A stretch of DNA of 64,000 nt from Lancefieldella rimae ATCC 49626 (GCF_000174015.1 NZ_ACFE01000004.1:62001-126000), one strand, 5' to 3'; numbered from the stretch's first letter, positions 54,218 through 62,396 are shown. The notes: generated by a model from the letters alone, not told the origin. Made by a program: numbers and translations.

Positions 54218-54541
54218 TTAGAAAGAGCAACTTCCACCAATGGTGCAAGATCCACCGGCAGGTGCTGCATCGTTCTTCTCGCTTGAATCTACATGGTCAA
54301 CACCAAATGTTTTACTCAGATAGGCAATGATATCGTTTGACTCATACATCGCAGTGCCGTCAATGAAAAGGCACGGCACCTGACGCTTGCCGCCGACCTC
54401 AATGAGACGATTACGAGCAGCTTCATCGGAGTCAATATCATGCAGAGGAAGCTCAATATTGTGATCCTTCATAAATGAAAGAACCTTGTGGCAATATGGG
54501 CAGGTAGGCTTAAAGAAAAGCTCTAGAGTAGGAGTAGCCAT
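54218..54541 (-). CDS. Glutaredoxin-family protein
   Basis: A 107-residue thioredoxin-fold protein. The redox motif CPYC is at Cys14/Cys17, the cis-Pro in QVPCLFIDG and the C-terminal helix DIIAYLSKTF are typical. After the core a Gly/Ser/Cys-rich tail with two more Cys (GGSCTIGGSC) extends the protein, which may be a metal or thiol site. It reduces disulfides in the cytoplasm. The ATG at 54541 has a weak ribosome site. Confidence 0.9.
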   Translation of the reverse strand: MATPTLELFFKPTCPYCHKVLSFMKDHNIELPLHDIDSDEAARNRLIEVGGKRQVPCLFIDGTAMYESNDIIAYLSKTFGVDHVDSSEKNDAAPAGGSCTIGGSCSF

Positions 54542-54692
54542 AATAGCTCGCTTTCTTCTATACAGCACACATGGCTGAGTGTTTCAATACATCCCTCATA
54601 TACCCGCTTCAGGTCAAGCCTTTCAAGCATTCTCGTCTTGAGGCAACGCTTACCGCAAAATAAGGTAGGATCACCGATGAACTGTGTGCATC

Positions 54693-54723
54693 TTATACAA
54701 AAAGCTATACACTTTTTGTATAA
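54693..54723. promoter_or_regulatory. 12-bp inverted repeat in a divergent promoter region
   Basis: TTATACAAAAAG and CTTTTTGTATAA form a perfect inverted repeat with a 7-base centre, followed by two direct CTTGTCGGC repeats (54724 and 54740). It lies between the divergent glutaredoxin and DUF5692 genes and may be an operator. Confidence 0.45.
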
Positions 54724-54819
54724 CTTGTCGGCTTATCAGCTTGTCGGCAGCAAGGCAGGAAGCCGGTTGCACAGATAAAACAATGCGGCACCTGCAAATT
54801 TGCGTCAAAAGGAGAGAAG

Positions 54820-55818
54820 ATGTTGTTCAACGTATATGGAGACCACGCCATCTTTCAGTGGCTTGGTTGGATTGCGGTCTTTGTAGCGCTTATCGTCACC
54901 AACGAAATTGCACGACGCTCAAAGGCGGGCGGCATTTTTATGTTTGTTGTCCTACCGCTTGCCATGACCATCTATTGCATTGCAATTGCAATCGGCGTAG
55001 CAAACGGACAAGAATGGGCCATCAACAATCCAACCAACGTATATCAAAACAGCTGGTTCCATTATGCCAAGGTATATGCAGCGCTTACCGGCTGCCTCGG
55101 ATTTATGGTCATTAAATATCACTGGGGAAAGCTCGGCAAAGCGCACTGGTTTAAGGCATTTCCTTTTGTCATCGTTGCCATCAATATTTTGATTGCCGTC
55201 GTCTCCGACTTTGAAAGTGCGTATCACTTCTTTGCACTTGGCGAGCAGACTTGGGTCACCTCCGAAGGCGCCACTCAGGTTGCCGGCTGGAACAATGTGT
55301 TTAACGGCATCGCCGGACTCTTGAACATCTTCTGCATGACCGCTTGGTGGAGCGTCTATACCTCCAAAGATGAGCGCGACATGCTTTGGCCCGATATGAC
55401 CTGGGTCTTCATCATCGCGTACGATATCTGGAACTTCTGCTACACCTATAACTGCCTGCCGCATCACGCATTCTTCTGCGGCTTTGCACTCCTTCTTGCC
55501 CCAACGGTCGCCAACGCTCTGTGGAACAAGGGTGGTTGGATTCAGAATCGTGCAAACACGCTGGCCATCTGGTGTATGTTTGCTCAGGTCTTCCCTGCCT
55601 TCCAAGAGAACAGCGTATTTGTGACTCATTCGGTACTCAATTACAACACCAATGTCATCGTGTCTGTCATTGCGCTGATAGCAAATGTCCTCGCACTTGG
55701 CTATATCATTTACCGCTCTAAGATGCAGGATATCAACCCCTACACGCACGATGTCTTCCGGGGTACTCGCGATTTTGAGCAGGCAGTCGCCCGTATTGCT
55801 CCCGGTGAGATGGAGTAG
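54820..55818 (+). CDS. DUF5692-family membrane protein
   Basis: A 332-residue protein with about ten membrane segments rich in Trp and Tyr (GWIAVFVALIV near 16-27, then WSVYTSKDERDMLWPDMTWVFIIAYDIWNFCYTYNCLPHHAFFCG). It matches the DUF5692 family; the function is unknown. Loops carry His, Cys and Trp residues that could bind a ligand or metal. An AAAGGAGAG site precedes the ATG. It is not tied to a neighbour by overlap. Confidence 0.75.
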   Translation: MLFNVYGDHAIFQWLGWIAVFVALIVTNEIARRSKAGGIFMFVVLPLAMTIYCIAIAIGVANGQEWAINNPTNVYQNSWFHYAKVYAALTGCLGFMVIKYHWGKLGKAHWFKAFPFVIVAINILIAVVSDFESAYHFFALGEQTWVTSEGATQVAGWNNVFNGIAGLLNIFCMTAWWSVYTSKDERDMLWPDMTWVFIIAYDIWNFCYTYNCLPHHAFFCGFALLLAPTVANALWNKGGWIQNRANTLAIWCMFAQVFPAFQENSVFVTHSVLNYNTNVIVSVIALIANVLALGYIIYRSKMQDINPYTHDVFRGTRDFEQAVARIAPGEME

Positions 55819-55885
55819 AGTCCGGGCATTCCTCTCGGATAGTTTGAGGACTACCCTGCTATCAGCATTTGTTATCTGCACTAAG

Positions 55886-55915
55886 ATATCCGGCTTGCAC
55901 ATGCAGGCCGGATAT
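55886..55915. terminator. Hairpin before msrA
   Basis: ATATCCGGC and GCCGGATAT with a 12-base loop, 67 bases after the DUF5692 stop and upstream of msrA. A terminator without a T-run, or a leader structure. Confidence 0.4.
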
Positions 55916-55956
55916 GTCATATGTATTACATTCATTTCGGCGTACTAAGGAGTACC

Positions 55957-56454
55957 ATGTCAGAGATTTACCTTGCGGGCGGATGTTTTTGGGGACTCGA
56001 AGAATACTTCTCTCGCATTAACGGCGTCACAAAAACTACCGTTGGGTATGCAAATGGAACCACCGAGGCTACCGACTATCAGCAGGTACATACTACCGAT
56101 CATGCCGAAACTGTTCATGTTACCTATGATGAAGCCGTAATTTCTCTTACGGATATTTTGCGTTATTACTTTCGCGTTATTGATCCTCTCTCGATTAACA
56201 GACAAGGTAACGATGTTGGGCGGCAGTATCGCACGGGTATTTACTACAGCGTGGATACAGACCTTCCGGTCATTAATAGAGTTGTCGCAAGCCAAAAGAA
56301 AAAGCTTAGTACTGAGCTTGCCGTTGAAATAGAACCACTTCGTAACTATATTCTTGCCGAGGATTACCACCAAGACTATCTCAAGAAAAACCCTGGCGGT
56401 TACTGTCATATTGATGTCAACAAAGCACATCAGCCGTTGACCCCAGAGGAATAG
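55957..56454 (+). CDS. msrA: Peptide methionine sulfoxide reductase A
   Basis: A 165-residue repair enzyme that reduces the S-form of methionine sulfoxide in proteins. The catalytic motif GCFWG (9-13, Cys10) is followed by the family blocks GYANGTTEATDYQQVHTTDHAE and a C-terminal GGYCHIDV where the resolving Cys could lie. The start at 55957 follows TAAGGAG. It is a standalone MsrA without the fused MsrB found in many bacteria. Confidence 0.95.
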   Translation: MSEIYLAGGCFWGLEEYFSRINGVTKTTVGYANGTTEATDYQQVHTTDHAETVHVTYDEAVISLTDILRYYFRVIDPLSINRQGNDVGRQYRTGIYYSVDTDLPVINRVVASQKKKLSTELAVEIEPLRNYILAEDYHQDYLKKNPGGYCHIDVNKAHQPLTPEE

Positions 56455-56480
56455 AGTTCGAAGAGAAAACCGCCAGAAAT

Positions 56481-56615
56481 CACCGGTAAACTTAACTTTT
56501 AAAAATTCTGCTCTGATTTCACGGTTTACGGGTGGTTTTTAAAAGCAAAACTTGTGTTTAGTGGTGGTTTTTCTCGGATTTGAGCGTTTAGTGGTGAATC
56601 AAATCACCCGTAAAC
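56481..56615. repeat. Cluster of GTTTACGGGTG-like motifs in both orientations
   Basis: Motif positions: 56481-56491 (inverted), 56524-56534, 56556-56566, 56586-56596 (direct, 30-32 bases apart, some followed by GTTTTT) and 56605-56615 (inverted). It resembles a protein-binding array or a decayed element end more than a CRISPR. Confidence 0.6.
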
Positions 56616-56719
56616 ATTCAATTTGATACCAAACCGTTGTCTCATATGAAAAGCACAACTAAAGCAAAACGGCTGCCTGCAGATTTGCAGACAGTTGTTG
56701 ATACGCAATTTCAACGATT

Positions 56720-56945
56720 GCGAGAAAACCTTACGAGCATAATCATACTGCCGAGCGCTGCCAAAAATGCGCCAAGTATGGCTTATATTGCCATATTTAC
56801 TGCAAGTTTGGCATATATTTAACTAAACTTGCTGCAAGTATGGTTAATCGTGCCCAACTTGCTGCAAGTTTGGCAGCGCTGTTCCGGTAACACTAACTTG
56901 GCGCATTTCTGGCAGCGCCGTTCTGGCAACACCAAGGCAATCAAA
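56720..56945. repeat. Dispersed intergenic repeat, copy B
   Basis: Second copy of the element seen at 33674-33913. A 47-base block (56765-56811) is identical, and the CCAACTTGCTGCAAGTTTGG hairpin is at 56854-56873. The copies differ by small deletions and substitutions at the right half. It ends 60 bases before tRNA-Thr. Confidence 0.8.
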
Positions 56946-57005
56946 GCGCTTCAAGCATCTCACACAAAAAAGGTAGCCGCCACAAAGCGACTACCTGCGA
57001 TTTCA

Positions 57006-57081
57006 TGGAGCCAGCTACCAGACTTGAACTGGTGACCCCCGCTTTACGAGAGCGGTGCTCTACCAACTGAGCTAAGCTGGC
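57006..57081 (-). tRNA. tRNA-Thr (anticodon CGT)
   Basis: A full cloverleaf on the minus strand. The acceptor stem GCCAGCT pairs with AGCTGGC, the anticodon loop is CTCGTAA (anticodon CGT, reading ACG), the T-arm is ACCAG TTCAAGT CTGGT, and the 3' CCA is encoded at 57006-57008. Confidence 0.95.
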
Positions 57082-57174
57082 ACACGATACGTTGTAAGGT
57101 CTCTTAAGACAAACCATACAAGCATGTGCGGCTAACAACTATACGGGGAACACCGGCGCATTTCAAGCCATAAT

Positions 57175-58365
57175 TTAGAGAAGACGCAAAATACCCCTCA
57201 CAAGCCGCTCAAAATCATCCGCGTAGTGCTCTGCCGCTTCAAGAACGCTCTTGTGCGTAGTACCCCGAGCACCGGCAGGATTGGCTGCCAGTGTAAGTCC
57301 CAACACATTCATGTTCAGCGCACGAGCCATAATAACTTCAAGCGCCGTTGAAACGCCCGTGTATGAGACATTCATGGCTCGTAGCATGTTCACTTCTGCT
57401 GGTGTCTCAAAGTTAGGACCGAGAAGACCGGCAAAAATCCCTTCTTCTACCGTAATACCCAGATCGTCGGCCACGCCTCGTGCAAGCGTACGGAGATAGG
57501 GAGAATACGCATCATTCATATCAACAAAGGGAGTTTCAACATTCTTGAGGCCGGCCCACTCAGCAAGAGGATTGGTACCGGTAAGGTTAATCTGATCGGT
57601 AATAATGCCAAGACCGGTACCGGCATTTCCCGGAACGGCTCCCGTGGCACCTGCAAAAATGATATCGCGACAGCCCAAATGATGTGCGTGCTGCACTAAC
57701 GCCGTTACTTCGGCTGCGGAATATCCCTGGTATAGATGTACGCGACCCGGATATACCACAACGGGCACGCCGTCGATGGTTCCTATGGTAGCCTCAAAGC
57801 TATGTCCGGTAACCGGCTGGGCATCTACCGGAAATCCCTCAATATCACGGTAATCAATGCGACGCACCGGCTTCACGAGGTTTGCTAAATGTCCAAGACC
57901 GGTTCCCAACACAAGAGCAACAGGATGCTCAACGGATGGCTTTATCTCTTCGACGGTCTTCTCGGTAACCACACAAATCCCCTCCTCTTCTAAGTGACGG
58001 GCAAAAATACCCTCACCGGGAATGAGTTTTCCTGAATATGTACCATCATAGACCTCATGAACTCCGCAAGACGGGCTTTTAGCCTTCAAAACGGCAAGCG
58101 TTGCTCCAAATTCTCGAGCGGTGGCAAGGGAGCAGAGCGCTCCTTTCTGAAAGCTATCGGTAACCTCAGTGCCGTCCTTAAGCCATATACGACCATCCCG
58201 CTGTTCTGCCGGCGGCCGTGGGGTTGGCAGTCCGGAGCGAACCTCCGGACACAAGTGCATTGCTTCAACCTTTGAAGCAAGCTCCTGGACCGCACGAGAT
58301 GTTTTTGCGCCGCCGTCATATCGAACGGGAAAGCCAAGCAGACACGCGCTTATTACAACCTTCAT
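57175..58365 (-). CDS. DUF523 domain fused to purine-nucleoside phosphorylase
   Basis: A 396-residue fusion. Residues 1-140 are a DUF523 domain (SACLLGFPVRYDGGAK, CPEVRSGLPTPRPPAEQRDG, KAKSPSCGVHEVYDG), whose conserved Cys suggest a metal or Fe-S-linked role. Residues about 145-396 are a class I purine-nucleoside phosphorylase (VLGTGLGHL, YPGRVHLYQGY, GATGAVPGNAGTGLGIITDQINLTGTNPL, GPNFETPAEVN, GVSTALEVIMARAL). The usual base-binding ITN stretch reads TLAANPAG, so specificity may differ. The PNP half splits purine nucleosides with phosphate and fits the purine theme of the left end of the window. The start at 58365 follows AGGAAG. Role of DUF523 in the fusion unknown. Confidence 0.88.
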   Translation of the reverse strand: MKVVISACLLGFPVRYDGGAKTSRAVQELASKVEAMHLCPEVRSGLPTPRPPAEQRDGRIWLKDGTEVTDSFQKGALCSLATAREFGATLAVLKAKSPSCGVHEVYDGTYSGKLIPGEGIFARHLEEEGICVVTEKTVEEIKPSVEHPVALVLGTGLGHLANLVKPVRRIDYRDIEGFPVDAQPVTGHSFEATIGTIDGVPVVVYPGRVHLYQGYSAAEVTALVQHAHHLGCRDIIFAGATGAVPGNAGTGLGIITDQINLTGTNPLAEWAGLKNVETPFVDMNDAYSPYLRTLARGVADDLGITVEEGIFAGLLGPNFETPAEVNMLRAMNVSYTGVSTALEVIMARALNMNVLGLTLAANPAGARGTTHKSVLEAAEHYADDFERLVRGILRLL

Positions 58366-58386
58366 CACGCTTCCTATCTCCAAAAT

Positions 58387-58420
58387 AAAACCTGTAATCA
58401 TGATACTGATTACAGGTTTT
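58387..58420 (-). terminator. Bidirectional terminator between the SurA-like and PNP fusion genes
   Basis: A perfect 14-bp stem (AAAACCTGTAATCA and TGATTACAGGTTTT, 6-base loop) with T-runs on both sides, 78 bases after the SurA-like stop and just before the PNP fusion. Confidence 0.85.
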
Positions 58421-58497
58421 ATGGATTAGTGGCTACATGATTTTGCTCCACAAATTACACGACATACATCGCAGAGCATAAACCACCGAAACACAGA

Positions 58498-59352
58498 CTA
58501 TAGTGCGAGAGAGTAAATAGACACGGAGGACTTTTCGAGCAATTTATTTGCCGCATCGCGCCACTCTGCAGTTGCCTGAGCCGCCACCTGCTTGTAGTTG
58601 CTGCCGGCAACCTTGTAAGCCTCCAGAGCTGCCTCATACGTTGCAGAATCGTTAGAAATTGAATAGCTGTTCAGCGCCTTGTAATAAGGACCATCGGTAG
58701 AAGCCCACGTGTTCTTATCGGCACTCCACTCATCGCCTGCAAGATCAATAATGTACTTGGCATAATCCGCGTTTGCTGTATCTTGCTTGCCGTCGGATGG
58801 TGCGGTTGGCATGGTAGGAGCAGCGGGAAGTTTGGTGGTAATAACGGACTCGCGATACTTCTGTATGACTACCGCCTGGCGGAGAAGTTCCTTGGTAGCA
58901 TCAGCTGAAAATCCGTACTGCTTACCGATAGCCTCATAATCATCGGTCTGAAGATTCTTCTTGGCGTATTCGCTTATCTCATCGTCGGATGCGGAAAAAC
59001 CAGCCGCCTCAGCGCCCTTGAGAATAACCTGATTGCGAGCATAGGCAAAAGTCTTATCCATAGAAGGAAGCGTATACGTACCGTCTTTCTGCTTAGCGCC
59101 ATCTACGCCGGTTGAGGAATCAAGAACCTGTCGAGCGGTGATATTTTCAGTCTTTCCGTCAACCGTATATGAACCAATAGGAGAATCAAGCTCAGCTTCG
59201 GAAACCGCGGTCTTACCGAGTACTGAAGTGGATCCGGCTCCTCCCGGAATAGGAAGGAAATGACCAATTACCACTCCAATAACGAGAGCAACCACAATCG
59301 CCACAGGCAGCACGATTTTGATGTTCATGTGCTTTACATCTACGTTTGGCAT
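58498..59352 (-). CDS. Membrane-anchored SurA N-terminal-like protein
   Basis: A 284-residue protein with one N-terminal membrane helix (IKIVLPVAIVVALVIGVVIGHFL) and an extracytoplasmic helical domain. The part ITARQVLDSSTG and NQVILKGAEAAGFSASDDEISEYAKKNLQ resembles the chaperone half of SurA/PrsA-type folding factors, but no PPIase domain follows. Instead the C-terminal half is Ala/Tyr-rich helices. Likely a secreted-protein chaperone or a decoy of this fold; function not proven. The start at 59352 follows GAAAGG. Confidence 0.72.
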   Translation of the reverse strand: MPNVDVKHMNIKIVLPVAIVVALVIGVVIGHFLPIPGGAGSTSVLGKTAVSEAELDSPIGSYTVDGKTENITARQVLDSSTGVDGAKQKDGTYTLPSMDKTFAYARNQVILKGAEAAGFSASDDEISEYAKKNLQTDDYEAIGKQYGFSADATKELLRQAVVIQKYRESVITTKLPAAPTMPTAPSDGKQDTANADYAKYIIDLAGDEWSADKNTWASTDGPYYKALNSYSISNDSATYEAALEAYKVAGSNYKQVAAQATAEWRDAANKLLEKSSVSIYSLAL

Positions 59353-59529
59353 AACAAACCTTTCATACTCATACAATGCATACTTCAATTACTTACTTCG
59401 TAAGAAACCGTAAGAAGTGTACCCTATTGTGAAGGGTTGTGTGTCTCACGCACACTCTCCTTCACATATACATGCTCTCTTCTCTTCACATCCACCGTGG
59501 CGAGAAAAACTTCTTGCAGAAAAATAAAG

Positions 59530-60384
59530 CTATTGAGCAGCCGCCACGATCTCAGCAGAGAATTTCTGTATATATCCCGTTGCATTTTCTGCGTCGAACG
59601 CAAAGCGCTCTTTAAGGGCTGCTTTCGTCTCTTTAGAAATGGCGCCTTTCGCAAAATTCAAAGTTCCGACAAGCATGTCATAGTATTCTGCATCACCGTG
59701 GTAGCACTGAATTGCCTCATTTAAAAGCGGCCATGCCTGATCGGAGTGCTTTTGCGATGTTGCACCATAGCGTGTCAAAAACAGAAACGCCGCAAGACGA
59801 ACCGTTGATGAAGTGTCATCAAAAAGTGATGCCTCTGCACCGTCAAACGCTTTGATAACTTCATTCCCATAAGACTCACTTAAGCTTGCTAAAGCGGCAA
59901 GAATCTCCCAACGAGTCTGAGCTTCCGGTCGATACAGCGCATCAATAAGATCTTCAACCCTACCTTCAAATGCTTCGGGAGTTGTCTGCGCAATCTCTGC
60001 AATTTCATGAGCTGCTTCTTGACGCCGGCGGCGGCTTGGGTTTGAAAGACTTTCAATAAAGGACTCAATTTCTTTCTTCTGAGTGGCAGTGAGACCCTTT
60101 GATTTTGAATCCTTTTTTGTGGGACTCACCGGAGCAGAAGTTTCTTCTTTAGAAGCCTTTTCTTTAGGGGACTCTTCTTTGGAAGCCTTTTTAGCCGCAG
60201 GCTTCTTAGTGGAAGTTTTCTTAGCCGCAACTTTCTTATCTGCGGACTCCTTAGCAGCAGGCTTCTTGGCTGTAAACTTCTTAGTAGTCCCAGAGGCCCT
60301 CTTACTCTTTTTATCGGTCTTCTCGCCGTCCTTATGGTCGGCTTTCTCAACGACCTTCTTATCAGTCTCTTTTTTAGTAGCCAT
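59530..60384 (-). CDS. Lys/Ala-rich N-terminus with HEAT-like repeat protein
   Basis: A 284-residue protein in two parts. Residues 1-95 are a Lys/Ala/Ser-rich disordered tail with AAKK and KKPAAK repeats, like histone H1 or actinobacterial nucleoid proteins. Residues about 97-284 are helical repeats of HEAT type (FIESLSNPSRRRRQEAAHEIAEIAQ, then ALYRPEAQTRWEILAALASLSESYG and TSSTVRLAAFLFLTRYGA). It may bind DNA or RNA through the tail and a partner through the repeats. GAAAGG precedes the ATG. It lies 29 bases after a NYN-domain gene, so both may act together on RNA or DNA. Confidence 0.75.
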   Translation of the reverse strand: MATKKETDKKVVEKADHKDGEKTDKKSKRASGTTKKFTAKKPAAKESADKKVAAKKTSTKKPAAKKASKEESPKEKASKEETSAPVSPTKKDSKSKGLTATQKKEIESFIESLSNPSRRRRQEAAHEIAEIAQTTPEAFEGRVEDLIDALYRPEAQTRWEILAALASLSESYGNEVIKAFDGAEASLFDDTSSTVRLAAFLFLTRYGATSQKHSDQAWPLLNEAIQCYHGDAEYYDMLVGTLNFAKGAISKETKAALKERFAFDAENATGYIQKFSAEIVAAAQ

Positions 60385-60413
60385 CGAAGCAATTCCTTTC
60401 TCTGCTCTTCGGC

Positions 60414-61184
60414 TTACTCATCACTAAAACCGTCTACCATTGTTCCGGTTTTTTCATCCTTATGAATTTTAATAAATCCTAATCGCGAAGCTTCCTGAAG
60501 TAAAGCAGTAAACGTACGATATCCATATGTCGTTTCAGAGAAATCGGGACGCTTACGTTTCATGGTCAGCTTGAGTTGTGAGGCATAAATTGCCTGGTCA
60601 TTTTCGCTTTGAAGCGAATCAATTGTCTGGAATAACAACTTATAGCAGCTCTGTTTATCTTTTGCGACTTTATTCTTATAGCTTGGGAAACGAGTAACCG
60701 CGCTAAATTTCTCTTTTTTCGCAATATCTTCATAAAAGATAAACTCATCACATACATTTTCAAGCAAGGATGCCGTTCCCTTTTTGCGCCCAATACCAAT
60801 AACGGTTTTGTCATACTCCTTGAGCTTTGCCACCAAGGGAGAGAAATCCGAATCTCCTGAAAGAATGGCGAAGGTATCAATGTGATCTTTGGTAAGGCAT
60901 GCCTCCAGCGCATCAACAGCCAAATGAATATCGGCGGAGTTTTTCCCTTTTTGAGAATTATCAGGAATCTCAATAAGCTCAACGCCAAGCTCGTGCAGGG
61001 CAGGCTTTACCGCCTCGTGACGACTCCAGTCGCAGTATGCGCGTTTTATGGTAATTCGCCCTTTGTCAACAAGCCGCTCAAAAACAAGCTTTAAGGCACC
61101 TCGAGACCCATTGGAACCTACCGGAAAATTTTCATAATCAATAAATACCGCAATGGAACTCTGCGGAGTTGTTATATCGCTCAA
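60414..61184 (-). CDS. NYN-domain (LabA/DUF88) protein with OST-HTH
   Basis: A 256-residue protein. The N-terminal NYN domain belongs to the PIN-like nucleases: metal residues appear as Asp16 in FIDYEN, KGKNSADIHLAVDALEA and the SGDSDF motif near residue 110. A basic linker is followed by an OST-HTH/LOTUS-type winged helix (about 180-250; YGYRTFTALLQEASRLGFIKI). Such proteins are RNA-binding or RNA-processing factors. The start is TTG with a weak AAAG site. It lies between the dehydrogenase and the HEAT-like genes in one minus-strand run. Confidence 0.85.
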   Translation of the reverse strand: MSDITTPQSSIAVFIDYENFPVGSNGSRGALKLVFERLVDKGRITIKRAYCDWSRHEAVKPALHELGVELIEIPDNSQKGKNSADIHLAVDALEACLTKDHIDTFAILSGDSDFSPLVAKLKEYDKTVIGIGRKKGTASLLENVCDEFIFYEDIAKKEKFSAVTRFPSYKNKVAKDKQSCYKLLFQTIDSLQSENDQAIYASQLKLTMKRKRPDFSETTYGYRTFTALLQEASRLGFIKIHKDEKTGTMVDGFSDE

Positions 61185-61196
61185 TGTTGCTACTTT

Positions 61197-62321
61197 CTAG
61201 TGTTTATGGTGGTGATCGCAGGTGTGCTCATGACTGTCGTGGTGGTGACCACCGCAGCAATCATGGCCTTCATGATGGTGCTCACCACAGCAATCATGGC
61301 CTTCATGGTGATGATTGCCGCAGCAATCGCCGTCCTCGTGGTGGTGACCGCCACAGCAGTCGTGATCCTCGTGATGGTGGCCACATTCCTCTTCTTCGGA
61401 ATCAAGCAGCGACCAATCAATCCCGGCGGCAGTTCCCGTTTGTTCATCACTATACAAAAGGGTAAGAGCTTGCGTACCCATACGGGATCCACCCACTTGA
61501 CACAGCATATCAAAGAGGGCAAATGCCGTCTCAGTGCCCGGAAGCGTAATATCCAAATCCTCAGATTGTGCAAGTGCCAGCGCAATATCTTTGCGGAAGT
61601 GCTCGGCCAAAAATCCGGGAGTAAAATCACCCTCGAGAGACTTAGGTGCAAGTTCTTGAAGTGCGCGAGAAGAACCCATGCCGGACGCAATCATCTCAAG
61701 TGTCTGTTTGACATCCAATCCTCCTTGCTGGGCAAGAGCCATTGCATCTGCATAGCCAATCATGCAAGACGCAAGGGAAATCTGATTGCACAATTTGGCA
61801 ATCTGACCCATACCTGCTTTGCTCATGCAATAAATTTTTGCAGAAAACGTTTCAAGAAGCGCTCGTATGGGCTCAATATCTTTCTCTTTAGCTCCGGCGA
61901 TAAGCGTGAGCGTTCCGGACTTTGCACCGGCCTCACCACCGGTAACCGGACAATCTATTGCGTGCTTGTCGTCAATCTCTGCGGCATCATGAATATCGCG
62001 AGCCAACTGCGGAGACGAAGTCGTTAAATCAATCATCCAGGCCCCACGTTTACTTGCACGAAGAATGCCATCGGAAGAGAGATAAACATCCTCAACATCG
62101 CTCGGATATCCAACCATAGTAAAAATCACATCGGCATTGGTAACGGCATTAACAACACCATCAGCCCAATGAGCCCCCTTGGCGAGAAGTCCCTCAGCCT
62201 TAGATTGCGTTCTTGTGTACACCGTAACGTCGTACCCGGCATCAAGAATATGCTCCGCAATGGGCACGCCCATTATTCCTGTACCAATAAAGGCGATTTT
62301 AGAACTCTTGCCTAACAACAT
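61197..62321 (-). CDS. 3-hydroxyisobutyrate dehydrogenase-like protein with His/Cys-rich metal-binding tail
   Basis: A 374-residue protein. The body (1-about 305) is a beta-hydroxyacid dehydrogenase: NAD(P) motif GTGIMGVPIAEHIL, substrate block DCPVTGGEAGAKSGTL and the catalytic Lys segment in GQIAKLCNQI. It probably reduces or oxidises a short hydroxy acid or aldehyde such as tartronate semialdehyde. From about residue 311 the protein continues with four or five 11-residue repeats (consensus CCGxHHHEGHD), ending in CDHHHKH. This tail, absent from normal family members of about 290-300 residues, looks like a Zn, Ni or Cu store or sensor. AAAGGG precedes the ATG. Confidence 0.87.
   Translation of the reverse strand: MLLGKSSKIAFIGTGIMGVPIAEHILDAGYDVTVYTRTQSKAEGLLAKGAHWADGVVNAVTNADVIFTMVGYPSDVEDVYLSSDGILRASKRGAWMIDLTTSSPQLARDIHDAAEIDDKHAIDCPVTGGEAGAKSGTLTLIAGAKEKDIEPIRALLETFSAKIYCMSKAGMGQIAKLCNQISLASCMIGYADAMALAQQGGLDVKQTLEMIASGMGSSRALQELAPKSLEGDFTPGFLAEHFRKDIALALAQSEDLDITLPGTETAFALFDMLCQVGGSRMGTQALTLLYSDEQTGTAAGIDWSLLDSEEEECGHHHEDHDCCGGHHHEDGDCCGNHHHEGHDCCGEHHHEGHDCCGGHHHDSHEHTCDHHHKH
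61210..61388 (-). repeat. Tandem 33-bp repeats encoding His/Cys-rich tail
   Basis: About five imperfect 33-bp units, each encoding CCG-x-HHHE-x-x-D, form the 3' end of the dehydrogenase gene. Copy number could vary between strains by slippage. Confidence 0.8.
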
Positions 62322-62396
62322 GTGTAAACCCTTTCATATACAAAAAACTGCTTATGGTAAATCCGTTTATTTTTACCCGCATAAAACAATTACGTA

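Larger units (their letters stand above)
56455..57005. other. Gene-free region with motif cluster and repeat copy B
   Basis: It holds five copies of a GTTTA(C/G)(G/T)GGTG motif (56481-56615) and repeat copy B (56720-56945) before the tRNA. Two short open frames cross it, but neither has a convincing ribosome site. Confidence 0.6.

Noticed and set aside
54952-55935. 327-codon open frame opposite the DUF5692 gene
   Set aside because: Cys/Asp-rich translation has no membrane or domain pattern, while the plus strand encodes a coherent membrane protein with a good ribosome site.
54820-56454. Operon linking DUF5692 with msrA
   Set aside because: A hairpin and 138 bases separate them, and msrA has its own ribosome site; a shared transcript is not supported.
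56481-56615. Possible CRISPR array
   Set aside because: Motif copies are only 11 bases, occur in both orientations and differ from each other; no cas genes in the window.
56637-57035. Two short plus-strand open frames across repeat copy B
   Set aside because: They run through a noncoding repeat and into the antisense of tRNA-Thr; no ribosome sites.
56455-57081. Integrated mobile element at tRNA-Thr
   Set aside because: No integrase, no duplicated tRNA 3' end and no cargo genes are visible.
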